A stretch of DNA of 41,086 bases from Halomonas sp. 54_146 (GCF_001507855.1 NZ_LGEN01000033.1:1-41086), one strand, 5' to 3'; counted from the first letter of the stretch, positions 1 through 8,490 are shown. A program made the numbers and translations. Notes: generated by a model not told the origin, from the sequence alone.

Positions 1-358
1 CGTATCCACTCGTGTTGGTTGAGATCTTGGTCGTGATCAATCAACAGGATACGCCACCCTTCCTACCTCCTCCCATACACCAGACTTGAGCTTAACTCAC
101 CGGATTTTACGAAATACCGAGAAATCAAAAGGGTTTGAGAAGGCATAGGTTTCTCCATGGCGAATCGTTGCAGTTAGATAAAGCTCTCAACGAAAATGGA
201 ATGTTTATACTCGCCAATTCCGTCGGGGTGCCATGGAAAGATTGCGACTTTTAGAAAGGTCAGTCTTTAACAAATTTTCTTAATTTGTTTTTCAAAAATG
301 GAAAATATTGATGACCAACATGCTTATGCTGGCTAAATTTATGGGGAGGAGAATTTGA
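1..358. other. Left-edge region without a clear gene
   Basis: No convincing gene was found here. On the minus strand a short open stretch near the left edge (about 1-60) reads WRILLIDHDQDLNQHEW and runs off the window. It has an in-frame stop just upstream and no clear start, so it could be a gene fragment or chance. Around 256-275 there is an AT-rich stretch with a small inverted repeat (caaatt/aatttg). At 343-352 a strong Shine-Dalgarno-like GGGGAGGAGA precedes an ATG at 359 whose frame closes after 13 codons. Confidence 0.4.
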
Positions 359-378
359 ATGGTAAGCAGATACGTCGC

Positions 379-1320
379 TTATCCACTGAGCCGTTCATGA
401 TGTCGAGCCACCAGATCTGTGAGAAAGTCAGCAAGTGCTCTGACACGCCGCGATCTTGCAAGGTCTGTTTGAATAACTAGATAGATTGGCTGGTCGACTC
501 CAATGTCTGAGTCGATGCAGACGAGCCCCCAATCGCGTGCAATGAAGTGAGGCAGCACGGCAAGCCCAAGCCCCGCCTTGGTTGCGGATACTTGTGTAGC
601 AAGTGAAGTCGTGGTCAGGGCTGGTTTGCGTCCGCGTAGAATCCGCTCTACCCATTGAGCACCAGGAAGATGTGTCTGCATCTCCCCCCAAGTGATAAAG
701 GTATCCGTGTCGTAGTCACCCTGATCAGGGGTTGATTCTCGGCGTGACTCGTAGTCCGGGCTGCAATAAAGGCCGTACCCTAAGGTACCCAGACGGCGCA
801 GAGTGACATTGCCCCTTTCGGGTCGAACCATCCGTACCGCAAGATCGGCATCTCTTCGATGCAAATTAATGGTCGAGATATCAGTCACAACTTCCACTAA
901 AAGCTCTGGATATTCCGCTCGAAATGCCGGGAGTGCTGGCAGTATTAACCCCGTAGCCAGATTTTCGGCTGTGGCTAGCCGCACTTGACCACTTATCTGC
1001 GCTTGAGTGTCCGCACCCGATGAGAAAGCCTGTGCAGCCGCTTCCATTACTTCAGCCTTCTCTACGAGATCGGCGCCATCCTCAGTTAACTGATAGCCCG
1101 ATTGCTGACGTATAAAAAGAGGAAGTTTCAGGGCAGTTTCGAGTCGCTCGATTCTCCGTGAGAGTGTCGCTATGCCGATGTTGAGTTCCAAAGCAGCCGC
1201 ACTCAGCGTTCCGCAGCGCGCTACGGCAAGAAATGCCCGAGTATCGTCCCAAACCAGTCCTCTGGGCATGCTATTTCCGATAATGGAAATCCCTTTGTCA
1301 GTATCTTGCATTTTTTCCAT
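379..1320 (-). CDS. LysR-family transcriptional regulator
   Basis: A 313-residue LysR-type regulator with an N-terminal winged HTH at about residues 23-82 (WDDTRAFLAVARCGTLSAAA, then LSRRIERLE). The C-terminal effector-binding domain contains the typical GLGLAVLPHF segment near residue 250. It is transcribed away from the aldo/keto reductase, CMD and MFS genes, the classical arrangement for a LysR protein controlling its divergent neighbours. The chosen ATG at 1320 has a weak AGGATC upstream. A downstream in-frame ATG at 1269 (MPRGLVWDD) matches the usual LysR N-terminus and would widen the intergenic promoter space from 46 to about 97 bp, so it may be the true start. The effector is unknown. 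Confidence 0.9.
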   Translation of the reverse strand: MEKMQDTDKGISIIGNSMPRGLVWDDTRAFLAVARCGTLSAAALELNIGIATLSRRIERLETALKLPLFIRQQSGYQLTEDGADLVEKAEVMEAAAQAFSSGADTQAQISGQVRLATAENLATGLILPALPAFRAEYPELLVEVVTDISTINLHRRDADLAVRMVRPERGNVTLRRLGTLGYGLYCSPDYESRRESTPDQGDYDTDTFITWGEMQTHLPGAQWVERILRGRKPALTTTSLATQVSATKAGLGLAVLPHFIARDWGLVCIDSDIGVDQPIYLVIQTDLARSRRVRALADFLTDLVARHHERLSG

Positions 1321-1366
1321 TTTTTGATCCTGTCACGCTGTAACCTCCATGATTAAGGAGGTCGTT

Positions 1367-2350
1367 ATGAAAAAGCGAACGCTTGGGAAAGACTTCACGG
1401 TTTCGGCAATTGGTTTGGGCTGCATGGGTATGAGTGAGTTCTATGGGCCTCGAGATGATAGTGAGTCTTTGCGGGTTTTGGAGCGAGCTGTTGAGCTTGG
1501 GGTCGACTTTTTTGATACAGCAGATATGTATGGGCCGCATCATAACGAAGAGCTGATTGGAAAGTTCCTTTCACGTAGCAAGTCTCAAATTCGAATTGCA
1601 AGCAAGTTCGGCATCGTGCGCGACCCAGGGGAGTACAAACGTACTTTGGATAATAGCGCTGACTATGCGCGCCAGTCTTGTGAAGCCTCGCTTCGTCGGC
1701 TCGGTGTGGAACAAATTGACCTTTACTATATTCATCGCATCAATCCTGAAGAACCAATCGAAGAGACCATTGGCGGGCTGGAGCGACTTGTCCAATCTGG
1801 GAAAATTGCTCGTATAGGCTTATGTGAAGTCAGCGCTGAAACTCTGCGTCGTGCTCATGCAGTACATCCTATCACTGCAGTGCAAACTGAATATTCTCTC
1901 TGGTCGCGCGAAGTAGAGAGAGCCGTGTTGCCGACCTGTCGTGATCTAGGTATTGGCTTCGTTCCCTATTCTCCGCTTGGCCGCGGATTCCTAACTGGCC
2001 GGTTTCAGAACACCGCTGAACTCCACAATGATGATTTTCGCGCTAATTTACCTCGTTTTGCAAAGGAAGCGATTGGATCCAACCGGCGAATTGCCGACGT
2101 GATTGCTGAACTGGCAGAGCATAAGGGTTGCACACCTGCCCAGCTCTCGCTGGCTTGGCTATTGGCACAAGGGCAAGACATCGTGCCGATACCTGGCACT
2201 AAGCAACTGCACTATCTCGAAGAGAATGTCGTTGCAGCAAGCATCACGCTCAGTGTGGACGAGCAGCGGCAACTCGAAAAGGCCACGGCATCGTTGCCTG
2301 TGATAGGTGAACGCTACACCTCAGAAGGCATGAAAGGAGTGAACGTATGA
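1367..2350 (+). CDS. Aldo/keto reductase
   Basis: A 327-residue NADPH-dependent aldo/keto reductase. The catalytic tetrad is visible at D50, Y55 (DTADMYG), K80 (ASKFG) and H123 (YYIHR). The N-terminal [11 protein letters not shown] and the [12 protein letters not shown] segment near residue 210 place it with the AKR13-like/YajO-type reductases that act on aldehydes and ketones. The start is the ATG at 1367, five bases after AAGGAGG (1355-1361), rather than an in-frame ATG 18 bases upstream that lies over this ribosome site. Its stop overlaps the next start in an ATGA, so it is probably translationally coupled to the CMD-family gene. Likely controlled by the divergent LysR protein; the physiological substrate cannot be told from sequence. 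Confidence 0.92.
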   Translation: MKKRTLGKDFTVSAIGLGCMGMSEFYGPRDDSESLRVLERAVELGVDFFDTADMYGPHHNEELIGKFLSRSKSQIRIASKFGIVRDPGEYKRTLDNSADYARQSCEASLRRLGVEQIDLYYIHRINPEEPIEETIGGLERLVQSGKIARIGLCEVSAETLRRAHAVHPITAVQTEYSLWSREVERAVLPTCRDLGIGFVPYSPLGRGFLTGRFQNTAELHNDDFRANLPRFAKEAIGSNRRIADVIAELAEHKGCTPAQLSLAWLLAQGQDIVPIPGTKQLHYLEENVVAASITLSVDEQRQLEKATASLPVIGERYTSEGMKGVNV

Positions 2351-2727
2351 GTGTTTCGACTTCTAATCGACGTACCCAAGCGTTATCCCTCCTTGAGAGG
2401 CTTGAGCCTAGTGCACCTGAACGCGTTGCGCAAAATCTTGATGAGTTTCACGAGGACGCAACTGAGATACTACTGGGTTTTGCTTTTACCGATGTAGTGG
2501 CTCGTGAAGGGATCTCGCTACATACGCGCGAAATGCTCACTGTCGCTATGCTCGCAGCAATGGGTACGGCTCCGGGGCAGCTCGAGTTTCACATGCGAGC
2601 CGCATTGAATACTGGGGTAACTCGTGAAGAGATTGTCGAAATCGTTCTGCAGGTGGCGGTGTATGCGGGTATCCCTGCATCGATGAATGCTATTACAGCG
2701 GCGAAATCCGCCTTCACGTCCGTCTAA
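2347..2727 (+). CDS. Carboxymuconolactone decarboxylase family protein
   Basis: A 126-residue small helical protein of the CMD/AhpD-like family. Seen features are [26 protein letters not shown] at residues about 42-67, then [39 protein letters not shown], the typical core containing the family histidine. It lacks the CxxC pair of AhpD peroxidases, so it is more like the decarboxylase/unknown branch of the family. It overlaps the reductase gene by four bases and lies 28 bp before the transporter, so the three genes look like one operon. CMD-family proteins commonly sit beside reductases in oxidative or aromatic-compound gene sets; the actual reaction is unknown. Confidence 0.9.
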   Translation: MSVSTSNRRTQALSLLERLEPSAPERVAQNLDEFHEDATEILLGFAFTDVVAREGISLHTREMLTVAMLAAMGTAPGQLEFHMRAALNTGVTREEIVEIVLQVAVYAGIPASMNAITAAKSAFTSV

Positions 2728-2755
2728 CTTTTTGAACAGAGAAAAGGAGGTTGGC

Positions 2756-3943
2756 ATGTCTGCTCAAAAAACAACTTGGCAAGACTGGGTGGCTGTAACG
2801 GCTCTTGGCGTAGGTAGCTTCACTATTGTTACCACGGAGCTGGCGCCGATTGGTTTGCTGTCTAATATCGGTAGTTCTCTCGGAACGTCTACTTCGCAGA
2901 CGGGCCTGATTGTTACTCTCTATGCATGGATAGCTGTTGCAGCTGCGCTTTTTTCTGCTGTCGTTCTTTCCCGCATGCCGCGGCGTCCACTTTTAGTTTG
3001 CCTGATGTTAATCCTTGCTCTGTCCAGTGGGGTTGCCGCCATGGCTGAAACATTCCCTGCGCTCATGGGCGCGCGAGTGATTGGTGCGCTAGCGCATGGT
3101 GCCTTCTGGGCAATGATCGGTACTATCGGTGCTCAGATTGTGCCTCCCCATCGCGTAGGACTTGCCACATCCATCATCTTTGGAGGCGTATCGGCTGCCA
3201 GCGTGCTGGGTGTGCCGCTAGCAAATTTGATCGGCTCTATCAGCGGTTGGCGTACAGCCTTTATTGCTGTCGCGGTATTGTCATTTGGTGTCGCAGTCGT
3301 GTGTTTCGCCACGCTGCCTAAGTTGCCAGGAAGCGAAAGTTTCGGCGCCGCTGCCATGGGACGTGTGCTGTCTAACCAGCGTTTCATGTGTATCTTTGCC
3401 GCCACCGCGCTTGTAGTTACCTCTCATTTCATGGCATTCACTTACATCGAACCCTACCTTGTTGGGCAAAGTGATATCACGCCATCAGTGATTGCGTATT
3501 TACTCCTGGCGTTTGGTGGTGCTGGATTGGCAGCCAATGTTGTGACCGCTAGCTTGATCGACCGCTGGCTCAAATCGGTTCTGATGGTTGCCCTTTGCCT
3601 CGCTTCGGCAGCACTATGGCTGTTGTCGATGTTATCGGATGTTTTGGGCCTATGGGGCACGGTATTAATGCTTATTATTTGGGGTGGGGGCATCGGAGCT
3701 GTTTTGGTGGGATTCCAGACTTGGATTCTTAAGGAAGCAGGTGATGACGCTCTACCGGCCTCTGCAATTTATGTCGCTATTTTTAATGCGGCGATAGGTC
3801 TTGGTGCGGTGCTTGGCGCTATCGTGCTGTCGACATCTGGGCTTAATGAGATCTATCTATTCGCCGCTGTTGCGACAGCGCTGGGTACCGCTACTATCGC
3901 ATTAATGTCTGGCCCAGCGGTTGCAACCTCTCAGGCAGAGTAG
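2756..3943 (+). CDS. MFS transporter (DHA1/AraJ-like exporter)
   Basis: A 395-residue major facilitator with about 12 hydrophobic segments in the inner membrane. The N-terminal half has the pattern TELAPIGLLSNIGSSLGTSTSQTGLIVTLYAW and the loop SRMPRRPLLV (motif A position), followed by GARVIGALAHGAFWAMIG, as in sugar- or drug-efflux DHA1 proteins such as AraJ/YdhP. The start ATG at 2756 follows AAGGAGG (2744-2750). It is the last gene of the reductase-CMD-MFS unit and ends just before a strong terminator. Export of a toxic substrate or product of the reductase is a reasonable inference, but the substrate is unknown. Confidence 0.92.
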   Translation: MSAQKTTWQDWVAVTALGVGSFTIVTTELAPIGLLSNIGSSLGTSTSQTGLIVTLYAWIAVAAALFSAVVLSRMPRRPLLVCLMLILALSSGVAAMAETFPALMGARVIGALAHGAFWAMIGTIGAQIVPPHRVGLATSIIFGGVSAASVLGVPLANLIGSISGWRTAFIAVAVLSFGVAVVCFATLPKLPGSESFGAAAMGRVLSNQRFMCIFAATALVVTSHFMAFTYIEPYLVGQSDITPSVIAYLLLAFGGAGLAANVVTASLIDRWLKSVLMVALCLASAALWLLSMLSDVLGLWGTVLMLIIWGGGIGAVLVGFQTWILKEAGDDALPASAIYVAIFNAAIGLGAVLGAIVLSTSGLNEIYLFAAVATALGTATIALMSGPAVATSQAE

Positions 3944-3960
3944 TTAAAGACTGACTTAGT

Positions 3961-3998
3961 AAAGCGGTGGGCCTGTTTTAGTGGCCTGCCGCTTTTTC
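3961..3998 (+). terminator. Rho-independent terminator after the MFS gene
   Basis: An 11-bp stem (3963-3973 with 3983-3993, two G-T wobbles) with a 9-nt loop is followed by a run of T at 3993-3997. It sits 18 bp after the MFS stop and closes the aldo/keto reductase operon. Confidence 0.85.
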
Positions 3999-4013
3999 TA
4001 TCTACTTTGCTCA

Positions 4014-4220
4014 TTAGTAACGCCAATTTATAGCCCGGTTCATGGGAGTGACAGACGGCTTAACCCCTAAAAGATTGAGCACTTCCCCACGGGTATGAGT
4101 CAAAAACCTTGACCCATCTACGTTTTCCACAGTGAGACTTATAAATACTAAAATGACTGGAAAACATGTAAGGCCAACCAAGACGCTCGTCTTCAGGTGT
4201 CTAGCCACTCCCCGCCACAA
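4014..4220 (-). CDS. Hypothetical small membrane protein (doubtful)
   Basis: A 68-residue open frame with one hydrophobic segment (residues about 11-31, TSVLVGLTCFPVILVFISLTV) and a polar tail. Its 5' end overlaps the end of the EamA gene by 20 bases on the same strand. No clear ribosome site was seen and the family is not recognised. It may be a real small protein, a gene remnant, or a chance frame in the space between the MFS terminator and the EamA gene. Confidence 0.25.
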   Translation of the reverse strand: MWRGVARHLKTSVLVGLTCFPVILVFISLTVENVDGSRFLTHTRGEVLNLLGVKPSVTPMNRAINWRY

Positions 4221-5040
4221 TCAACACCATCGCCACAATTGAAAGCACTATCCCCACCATGCGGATGCTGCTAATCCTCTCCCAACGCACCAGCGAGCCA
4301 AACACTACTGGTATCAGTGGGTACATCGACACAATCACTATGCTGATGATTGCAAGCTGGCCTTCCCGCGATAACGTATACAGCGTTAGCCCTAATGCAC
4401 TGATGCCTCCCGCTATGGTCGCCAACAGTGGAAAGCACTTTGGTGCTGGGTGTGCGTATTGATAAAAGGGCAGACAACATACGGCGCCGCTGAACATACA
4501 GATCGCGATACCGTAAAAAGCTGCGTGGTTGGGCACTTGGCCAAGGAAGTGGAGCTGCAAGGCAAACCCTAAGCCTGCGCCTAAACCCAATAGCAGGCCC
4601 GCTCTGGTGCTGCGATTCATCCGCGTTTTGCTCGGTTTACCCCCGCCCGCCGTTAACCCGATGGCGGGCAGGGCGATCATCACGCCTAACCATACCCAGC
4701 CATTGGGTCGCTCGCCCAGGAAAACCAGCGAGAGCCCGAGGGCGATGGTGACCATCGCGACCGCACTAACCGGCACCACGATGGCGAAGGGCGCTCGCGC
4801 TAACCCTTGATAAAGCAGCCAAGCCCCAAGAGCGGAGCCGATGCCCGCCAGCGCGCTCCATATCCACACGGTTGGCTCCCAGGTGGAAAAGAGCAGAGCG
4901 CCTGCAAAACCGACAAGCGCGCCGCCCAGATGGGTGTAAAACGCAATATTGAGCGGCGGGTAAAAACGGGCGAGCAGGCCATTGATAAAGTGTGTACTGC
5001 CAAGCAGCACCATGGCGCTTAGCGCAAGGGCGATAGACAT
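4201..5040 (-). CDS. EamA/DMT-family permease
   Basis: A 279-residue integral membrane protein with about ten hydrophobic helices arranged as two EamA repeats (residues about 3-130 and 145-278). Typical features are the Pro/Gly-rich helix ends (FLGERPNGWVWLGVMIAL) and the second-repeat VFGSLVRWERISSIRMVGIVLSIVAMVLIV. DMT permeases move small metabolites, amino acids or drugs across the inner membrane. A good ribosome site, CAGGAG, lies upstream of the ATG at 5040. It is divergent from the LysR gene at 5139 with about 98 bp between starts, so that regulator probably controls it. The substrate is unknown. Confidence 0.9.
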   Translation of the reverse strand: MSIALALSAMVLLGSTHFINGLLARFYPPLNIAFYTHLGGALVGFAGALLFSTWEPTVWIWSALAGIGSALGAWLLYQGLARAPFAIVVPVSAVAMVTIALGLSLVFLGERPNGWVWLGVMIALPAIGLTAGGGKPSKTRMNRSTRAGLLLGLGAGLGFALQLHFLGQVPNHAAFYGIAICMFSGAVCCLPFYQYAHPAPKCFPLLATIAGGISALGLTLYTLSREGQLAIISIVIVSMYPLIPVVFGSLVRWERISSIRMVGIVLSIVAMVLIVAGSG

Positions 5041-5138
5041 GCGGGCTCCTGGTCTTGATGATAAGGGAGGGCCAGCATAGAAGCCGCTAACATGCGGCTG
5101 GAAACTCGATTAGGTCATAGGCGGCATGAGGAGTTGTG

Positions 5139-6041
5139 ATGATCAGAGGGGCGGATATCTCCATTGCCCAACTTCGCGCGCTGCTTGCCTTAGCGGAAGC
5201 GCAGTCTTATACCCGTGCGGCGGAGCGCCTTGGCGTTAGCCAGTCGGGTGTGAGCCATTCCATGCAGGCGCTGGAGAAGCTGTTGGGTGGCCCGCTGATT
5301 ATAAAAAGCCCAGAAGGGCTGGTACCCACCGCTTTAGGAGAGTTAGTGATTACTAGCGCCAGAAAGGTTGTGGGTGAGCTCCAGGTGTTAAGCCAGCAGG
5401 TGGGGCAGTTTCATAATGAAGTAGATGAAACGCTGAAGGTAGGCGTTATTCCTAGCGCATTATCTGGTTGGTTGTCGCCTTTGCTTGCGAGCTTTACGAG
5501 CCGCTACCCGGATGCCATCAGCCTTGTGCTGGAAGGTATGGAGGAAGAGATAAAGGAGTGGGTTGAAAGTGGCGTTATTAATATGGGAATCACAACCGAT
5601 ATCACGCAGCTAAATCTCACCTACTGGCGTGAGCATTTTGATTGGCAGCTATTAAAGAAGGATGAGATTGTTGCCGTACTGCCCGCAAGCCATCCACTCA
5701 GCAAACAAGCCAGCGTGACGGTGGCGGAACTAGCGGAGCACCCACTTATTATGTCATCAGGCGGTTGTGAGGCGCTGATCCAGCAAATATTTGCTCACTC
5801 GTTAGAAGAGGTTGATACCTTCCAAGTCGATTTTTGGGTACGCGATACGCGAACGTTACTGCAGATGGTCGCTGGCGATGTGGGTGTTAGCTTGGTTCCT
5901 ACCTTGGCGTTAAGCAATAAGCCCACGGCTAACGTAGTGACGAGGCCGCTATCACCAAGGCGTGACCGGAATTTGATTGCCTTTTGGCCTAAACGGCAGC
6001 CGCTTAATCCCGTGGGTAAGCAGCTCTTGAAGGAGTGTTGA
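5139..6041 (+). CDS. LysR-family transcriptional regulator
   Basis: A 300-residue LysR regulator. The winged HTH is at residues about 7-65 (ISIAQLRALLALAEAQSYTRAAERLGVSQSGVSHSMQALEKLL) and the substrate-binding domain follows from about residue 90, with DVGVSLVPTLAL near 245. GAGGAG at 5128-5133 fits the ATG at 5139 better than the GTG three bases earlier. It faces the EamA permease gene and probably regulates it. Its end converges on the parE gene with three bases between the two stop codons. A decayed copy of its 3' end is present at 8351-8490, evidence of duplication in this area. Confidence 0.92.
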   Translation: MIRGADISIAQLRALLALAEAQSYTRAAERLGVSQSGVSHSMQALEKLLGGPLIIKSPEGLVPTALGELVITSARKVVGELQVLSQQVGQFHNEVDETLKVGVIPSALSGWLSPLLASFTSRYPDAISLVLEGMEEEIKEWVESGVINMGITTDITQLNLTYWREHFDWQLLKKDEIVAVLPASHPLSKQASVTVAELAEHPLIMSSGGCEALIQQIFAHSLEEVDTFQVDFWVRDTRTLLQMVAGDVGVSLVPTLALSNKPTANVVTRPLSPRRDRNLIAFWPKRQPLNPVGKQLLKEC

Positions 6042-6044
6042 TGA

Positions 6045-6344
6045 TCAATCAGGCAAAAAATAAGCGACGATATCCATCTCTTTATGAGGAATGCCGATTA
6101 TCTCAATGCACCCTTGGCCAATCAGGTAAAAGATAACGTGCTGGCCCTGAGGGTAGCTGTAATAACCCTCGCTGATATCCGAGCGATGTTTTCCTAGCAG
6201 GGGATTTTCTGCGAGCCAGTGAAACCGGTTTTCAAAATCTCTTAGATAGGTATTCCGTTGGCTCTTGCCCCATTGCCACTCCGTATAATGGCCGACATCT
6301 TTTAAATCGTCTCTCGCTCTCGGTGTAATACGGAAACTGTGCAT
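6045..6344 (-). CDS. parE: ParE/RelE-family toxin
   Basis: A 99-residue toxin of the RelE/ParE superfamily. Seen features: N-terminal FRITPRARDDLKDVGHYTEWQWG, the central NRFHWLAENPLLGKHRSDISEGYYSY, and the C-terminal VIFYLIGQGCIEIIGIPHKEMD. These match the ParE fold; ParE members poison DNA gyrase, while RelE members cut mRNA on the ribosome, and this one looks ParE-like. Its ATG overlaps the stop of the antitoxin gene by one base (TAATG), the usual coupling of such pairs. The 3' end nearly touches the LysR stop at 6041. Confidence 0.9.
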   Translation of the reverse strand: MHSFRITPRARDDLKDVGHYTEWQWGKSQRNTYLRDFENRFHWLAENPLLGKHRSDISEGYYSYPQGQHVIFYLIGQGCIEIIGIPHKEMDIVAYFLPD

Positions 6345-6592
6345 TACGTTTCGCTATCCAAGTCGTTGATTAATGCATCCATCGAGAAATTGTCCACGAA
6401 TTCACCGGCGCTAGCTTGCTCGGCGCCTTGGGCTAGATGGGTACGTAGCGCCTCAAGTTTACTTTTGCGTTCTTCCATGGCACGTAACGCATCACGTACA
6501 ACTTCACTAGCGGAGCCGTAGCGGCCGCTGGTGACTTCGTTTCTGATAAAGACTTCCCAGTGCTCCCCTAGGCTAAGGCTGGTCGTAGCCAT
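6344..6592 (-). CDS. parD: ParD-family antitoxin
   Basis: An 82-residue CopG/ParD ribbon-helix-helix antitoxin. The N-terminal DNA-binding part reads TTSLSLGEHWEVFIRNEVTSGRYGSASEVVRDALRAMEERK and the acidic tail (EFVDNFSMDALINDLDSE) should wrap the toxin. The ATG at 6592 is preceded by AGGAAGA, so longer upstream readings are not needed. It is the first gene of the pair, as expected, and lies directly downstream of a 10-bp inverted repeat that is a natural site for autorepression by the ParD-ParE complex. Confidence 0.9.
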   Translation of the reverse strand: MATTSLSLGEHWEVFIRNEVTSGRYGSASEVVRDALRAMEERKSKLEALRTHLAQGAEQASAGEFVDNFSMDALINDLDSET

Positions 6593-6601
6593 GATGTTCT
6601 T

Positions 6602-6634
6602 CCTATATTCAAAAGTAACAAATATGAATATAGG
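6602..6634. promoter_or_regulatory. Inverted-repeat operator candidate of parDE
   Basis: A perfect 10-bp inverted repeat, cctatattca (6602-6611) and tgaatatagg (6625-6634), has a 13-base spacer. It ends ten bases before the parD start and overlaps its ribosome site. ParD proteins repress their own operon by binding such repeats; that use here is inferred. Confidence 0.6.
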
Positions 6635-6731
6635 TGTGGCTGATTGGAAAGGCAAGAGAGCTCACTGACGAGGCAGGCACCCCGCATTTGCACTGCCGAA
6701 AACAGTCTTCTCAGCTCGGCCTGACTAGCCC

Positions 6732-6796
6732 ATGAGCCGAATATGAACCATAATCGGCTCATAATGTGATCTGAATAGGTGGGGCAATCGGCTCAT
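6732..6796. promoter_or_regulatory. Triple ATGAGCCGA motif upstream of fic
   Basis: The 9-bp motif ATGAGCCGA occurs at 6732-6740 and inverted at 6754-6762, forming an inverted repeat with a 13-base spacer. It occurs again inverted at 6788-6796, overlapping the first bases of the fic start codon. The arrangement suggests an operator, perhaps bound by the HTH part of the Fic protein itself. It is partly kept in the relic copy at 9893-9960. Confidence 0.5.
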
Positions 6797-7931
6797 GTAT
6801 ATCTGGGAACAGCACAATTGGCCGCATTTTGAGTGGGACGAATCCGCGCTGCGGCCTACGCTGGATGCCGTGCGGCTGCTGCAGGGGCGGGTGCTGGGTA
6901 AAACTGAGGCTGTCCACGGTCAGGCCGCCGATCTGGACGTGGAAATGGATGCGCTGATCCAGAATGCTATTCGTACCAGCGAAATCGAAGGCGAGCGTCT
7001 GGACGTTGGCTCTGTGAGGTCTTCCGTTGCGCGCCAGTTGGGTTTAGAGCAGGCCGGTGTCTCCGCCAGAACAACACCAGAATCCGAGGCGCTGGTCGAG
7101 CTATTGCTGCAATCCACGCATCAAATGGATGAGCCGCTTTCCCGCGAACAGTTGTGTCTCTGGCAGTCCATGCTTTTCGTGCAAGGCCCCGGCGTGCTTG
7201 GCAATGTGCGTGTAGGCGAGCTGCGTGGCGACCATCCCATGCAAGTGGTGTCGGGGCGGCTTGATCGGCCTACCGTTCATTTTGAAGCACCGCCCCGTGC
7301 GGAGTTGGAGTCTGAGCTAGATGCCTTTATTACTTGGTTCAACCAGCCGCCTCAGGGACTTGATGGGTTGGTTCGCGCTGGCATCACCCATTTATGGTTG
7401 ATTACCTTGCACCCCTTTGATGATGGTAATGGGCGTGTTACCCGCGCGGTGACAGACCGCGCGCTTGCACAAGCAGAGCGGCAATCCATCCGGTTCTATT
7501 CCTTGAGCGCGGCCATTATGTCGCGCCGCAATGCTTACTACGATCACCTCGAAAGCGCTCAGAAGGGCAGGCTCGATATTACGCCGTGGTTGTTGTGGTT
7601 TCTGGACACGCTGAAGGAGGCGCTTGAGCAGGCGCTGTTAAGAATCGACCGTGTGTTAATGAAAGCCACCTTCTGGCAGCGTCATGCCACCACCGTGCTG
7701 AACGAACGGCAAATCAAGGTGCTGAACCGCTTATTGGATACAGCAGGAGAGGAATTTGCGCAGGGCATCAATGCGCGTAAGTACCAATCGTTGGCCAAAG
7801 TGAGTAAAGCCACCGCCACGCGGGATTTATCAGAGCTACTGGAAAAAGGCTGCCTTTCCAAGCTACCCGGCGGTGGGCGTAGTACGCGGTATTCGGTGTT
7901 ACGTGGGCGAACAGTGGATGGCACCTTGTAG
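6795..7931 (+). CDS. Fic family protein with DUF4172 and HTH domains
   Basis: A 378-residue Fic protein. Residues 1 to about 85 form the DUF4172-type N-terminus (YIWEQHNWPHFEWDESAL). It carries the inhibitory helix motif [S/T]xxxEG as T61...E65-G66 (TSEIEG). The Fic core follows, with the catalytic HPFDDGNGR starting at H206. Residues about 290-375 form a winged-helix-like end (RQIKVLNRLLDTAGEEF, then KYQSLAKVSKATATRDLSELLEKG). Fic proteins typically transfer AMP to target proteins, and the intact inhibitory motif predicts an auto-inhibited enzyme. The start codon lies within a repeated motif that may be its operator. A broken second copy lies 3 kb downstream. The target is unknown. Confidence 0.92.
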   Translation: MYIWEQHNWPHFEWDESALRPTLDAVRLLQGRVLGKTEAVHGQAADLDVEMDALIQNAIRTSEIEGERLDVGSVRSSVARQLGLEQAGVSARTTPESEALVELLLQSTHQMDEPLSREQLCLWQSMLFVQGPGVLGNVRVGELRGDHPMQVVSGRLDRPTVHFEAPPRAELESELDAFITWFNQPPQGLDGLVRAGITHLWLITLHPFDDGNGRVTRAVTDRALAQAERQSIRFYSLSAAIMSRRNAYYDHLESAQKGRLDITPWLLWFLDTLKEALEQALLRIDRVLMKATFWQRHATTVLNERQIKVLNRLLDTAGEEFAQGINARKYQSLAKVSKATATRDLSELLEKGCLSKLPGGGRSTRYSVLRGRTVDGTL

Positions 7932-7982
7932 TAGCGATCGTAGTTATTAAAGTACGATCGCCACTGAGTAAGTGCAAACTAT

Positions 7983-8339
7983 CTATCTCTGCTGTCTATA
8001 CCGCGTTAATCCTACAAGTGCAGCCAACGTAATCGCTGCCATGCCGCCTGTATAAGCGATAAGAGGCCAAGCGGTGCCACCATTTAGCGCTATTACCACG
8101 CCCGTTCCTATTACCCCGACGATAAGACTTTGAACGCAGAAGTGCAGGGCAACGGCCGTGCCTGCCATCTTGCCGAATTCATGAAGCGCACCATTGGCTG
8201 TCACCGAAGTTGTGAACACGATACCGACTGCAACCAGCCACATTGATAGGATGAAAGACAAGAAGCTGGCTGTCAGGAAGAGTTCGCCAAACCCAAGCAA
8301 GCTTGCGCTGAAAAGTAGTAGTAGCATGCCACGAGTCAC
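7983..8339 (-). pseudogene. 3' fragment of an MFS (Bcr/CflA-like) transporter
   Basis: A 118-residue open frame with four hydrophobic segments that resembles only the C-terminal third of an MFS drug transporter. The stretch NGALHEFGKMAGTAVALHFCVQSLIVGVIGTGVV corresponds to the conserved AxxxGxxAGxAxAL region of Bcr/CflA exporters. A complete family member is about 400 residues, so roughly 280 N-terminal residues are missing. Just upstream the sequence changes abruptly into a decayed LysR 3' end (8351 on), so this is the end of a deleted gene. It may still be read as a small protein but is unlikely to transport. Confidence 0.7.
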
Positions 8340-8350
8340 GCAGCCGGGAA

Positions 8351-8490
8351 TTCCCTACCTTGGCGTTAAGCAATAAGCCAACGGCTAATGTGGAAATGCT
8401 GCCGTTATCCTCCCCGGCGTGACCGGAACCTGATTGCCTTTTGGCCTAAACGGCAGCCGCTTAATCCCGTGGGTAAGCAACTCTTGAGGG
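8351..8490 (+). pseudogene. Relic of a LysR gene 3' end
   Basis: About 140 bp closely match the last part of the LysR gene at 5897-6036. In one frame it reads TLALSNKPTANV and, after a frameshift, in another frame RRDRNLIAFWPKRQPLNPVG, which are the C-terminal residues of the intact protein. The copy has no HTH, no start and a frameshift. It marks a duplicated and deleted LysR-transporter pair. Confidence 0.8.

Noticed and set aside
428..691. Open frame on the minus strand inside the first LysR gene
   Set aside because: Lies wholly within a well-supported gene in another frame, with no ribosome site or family signature.
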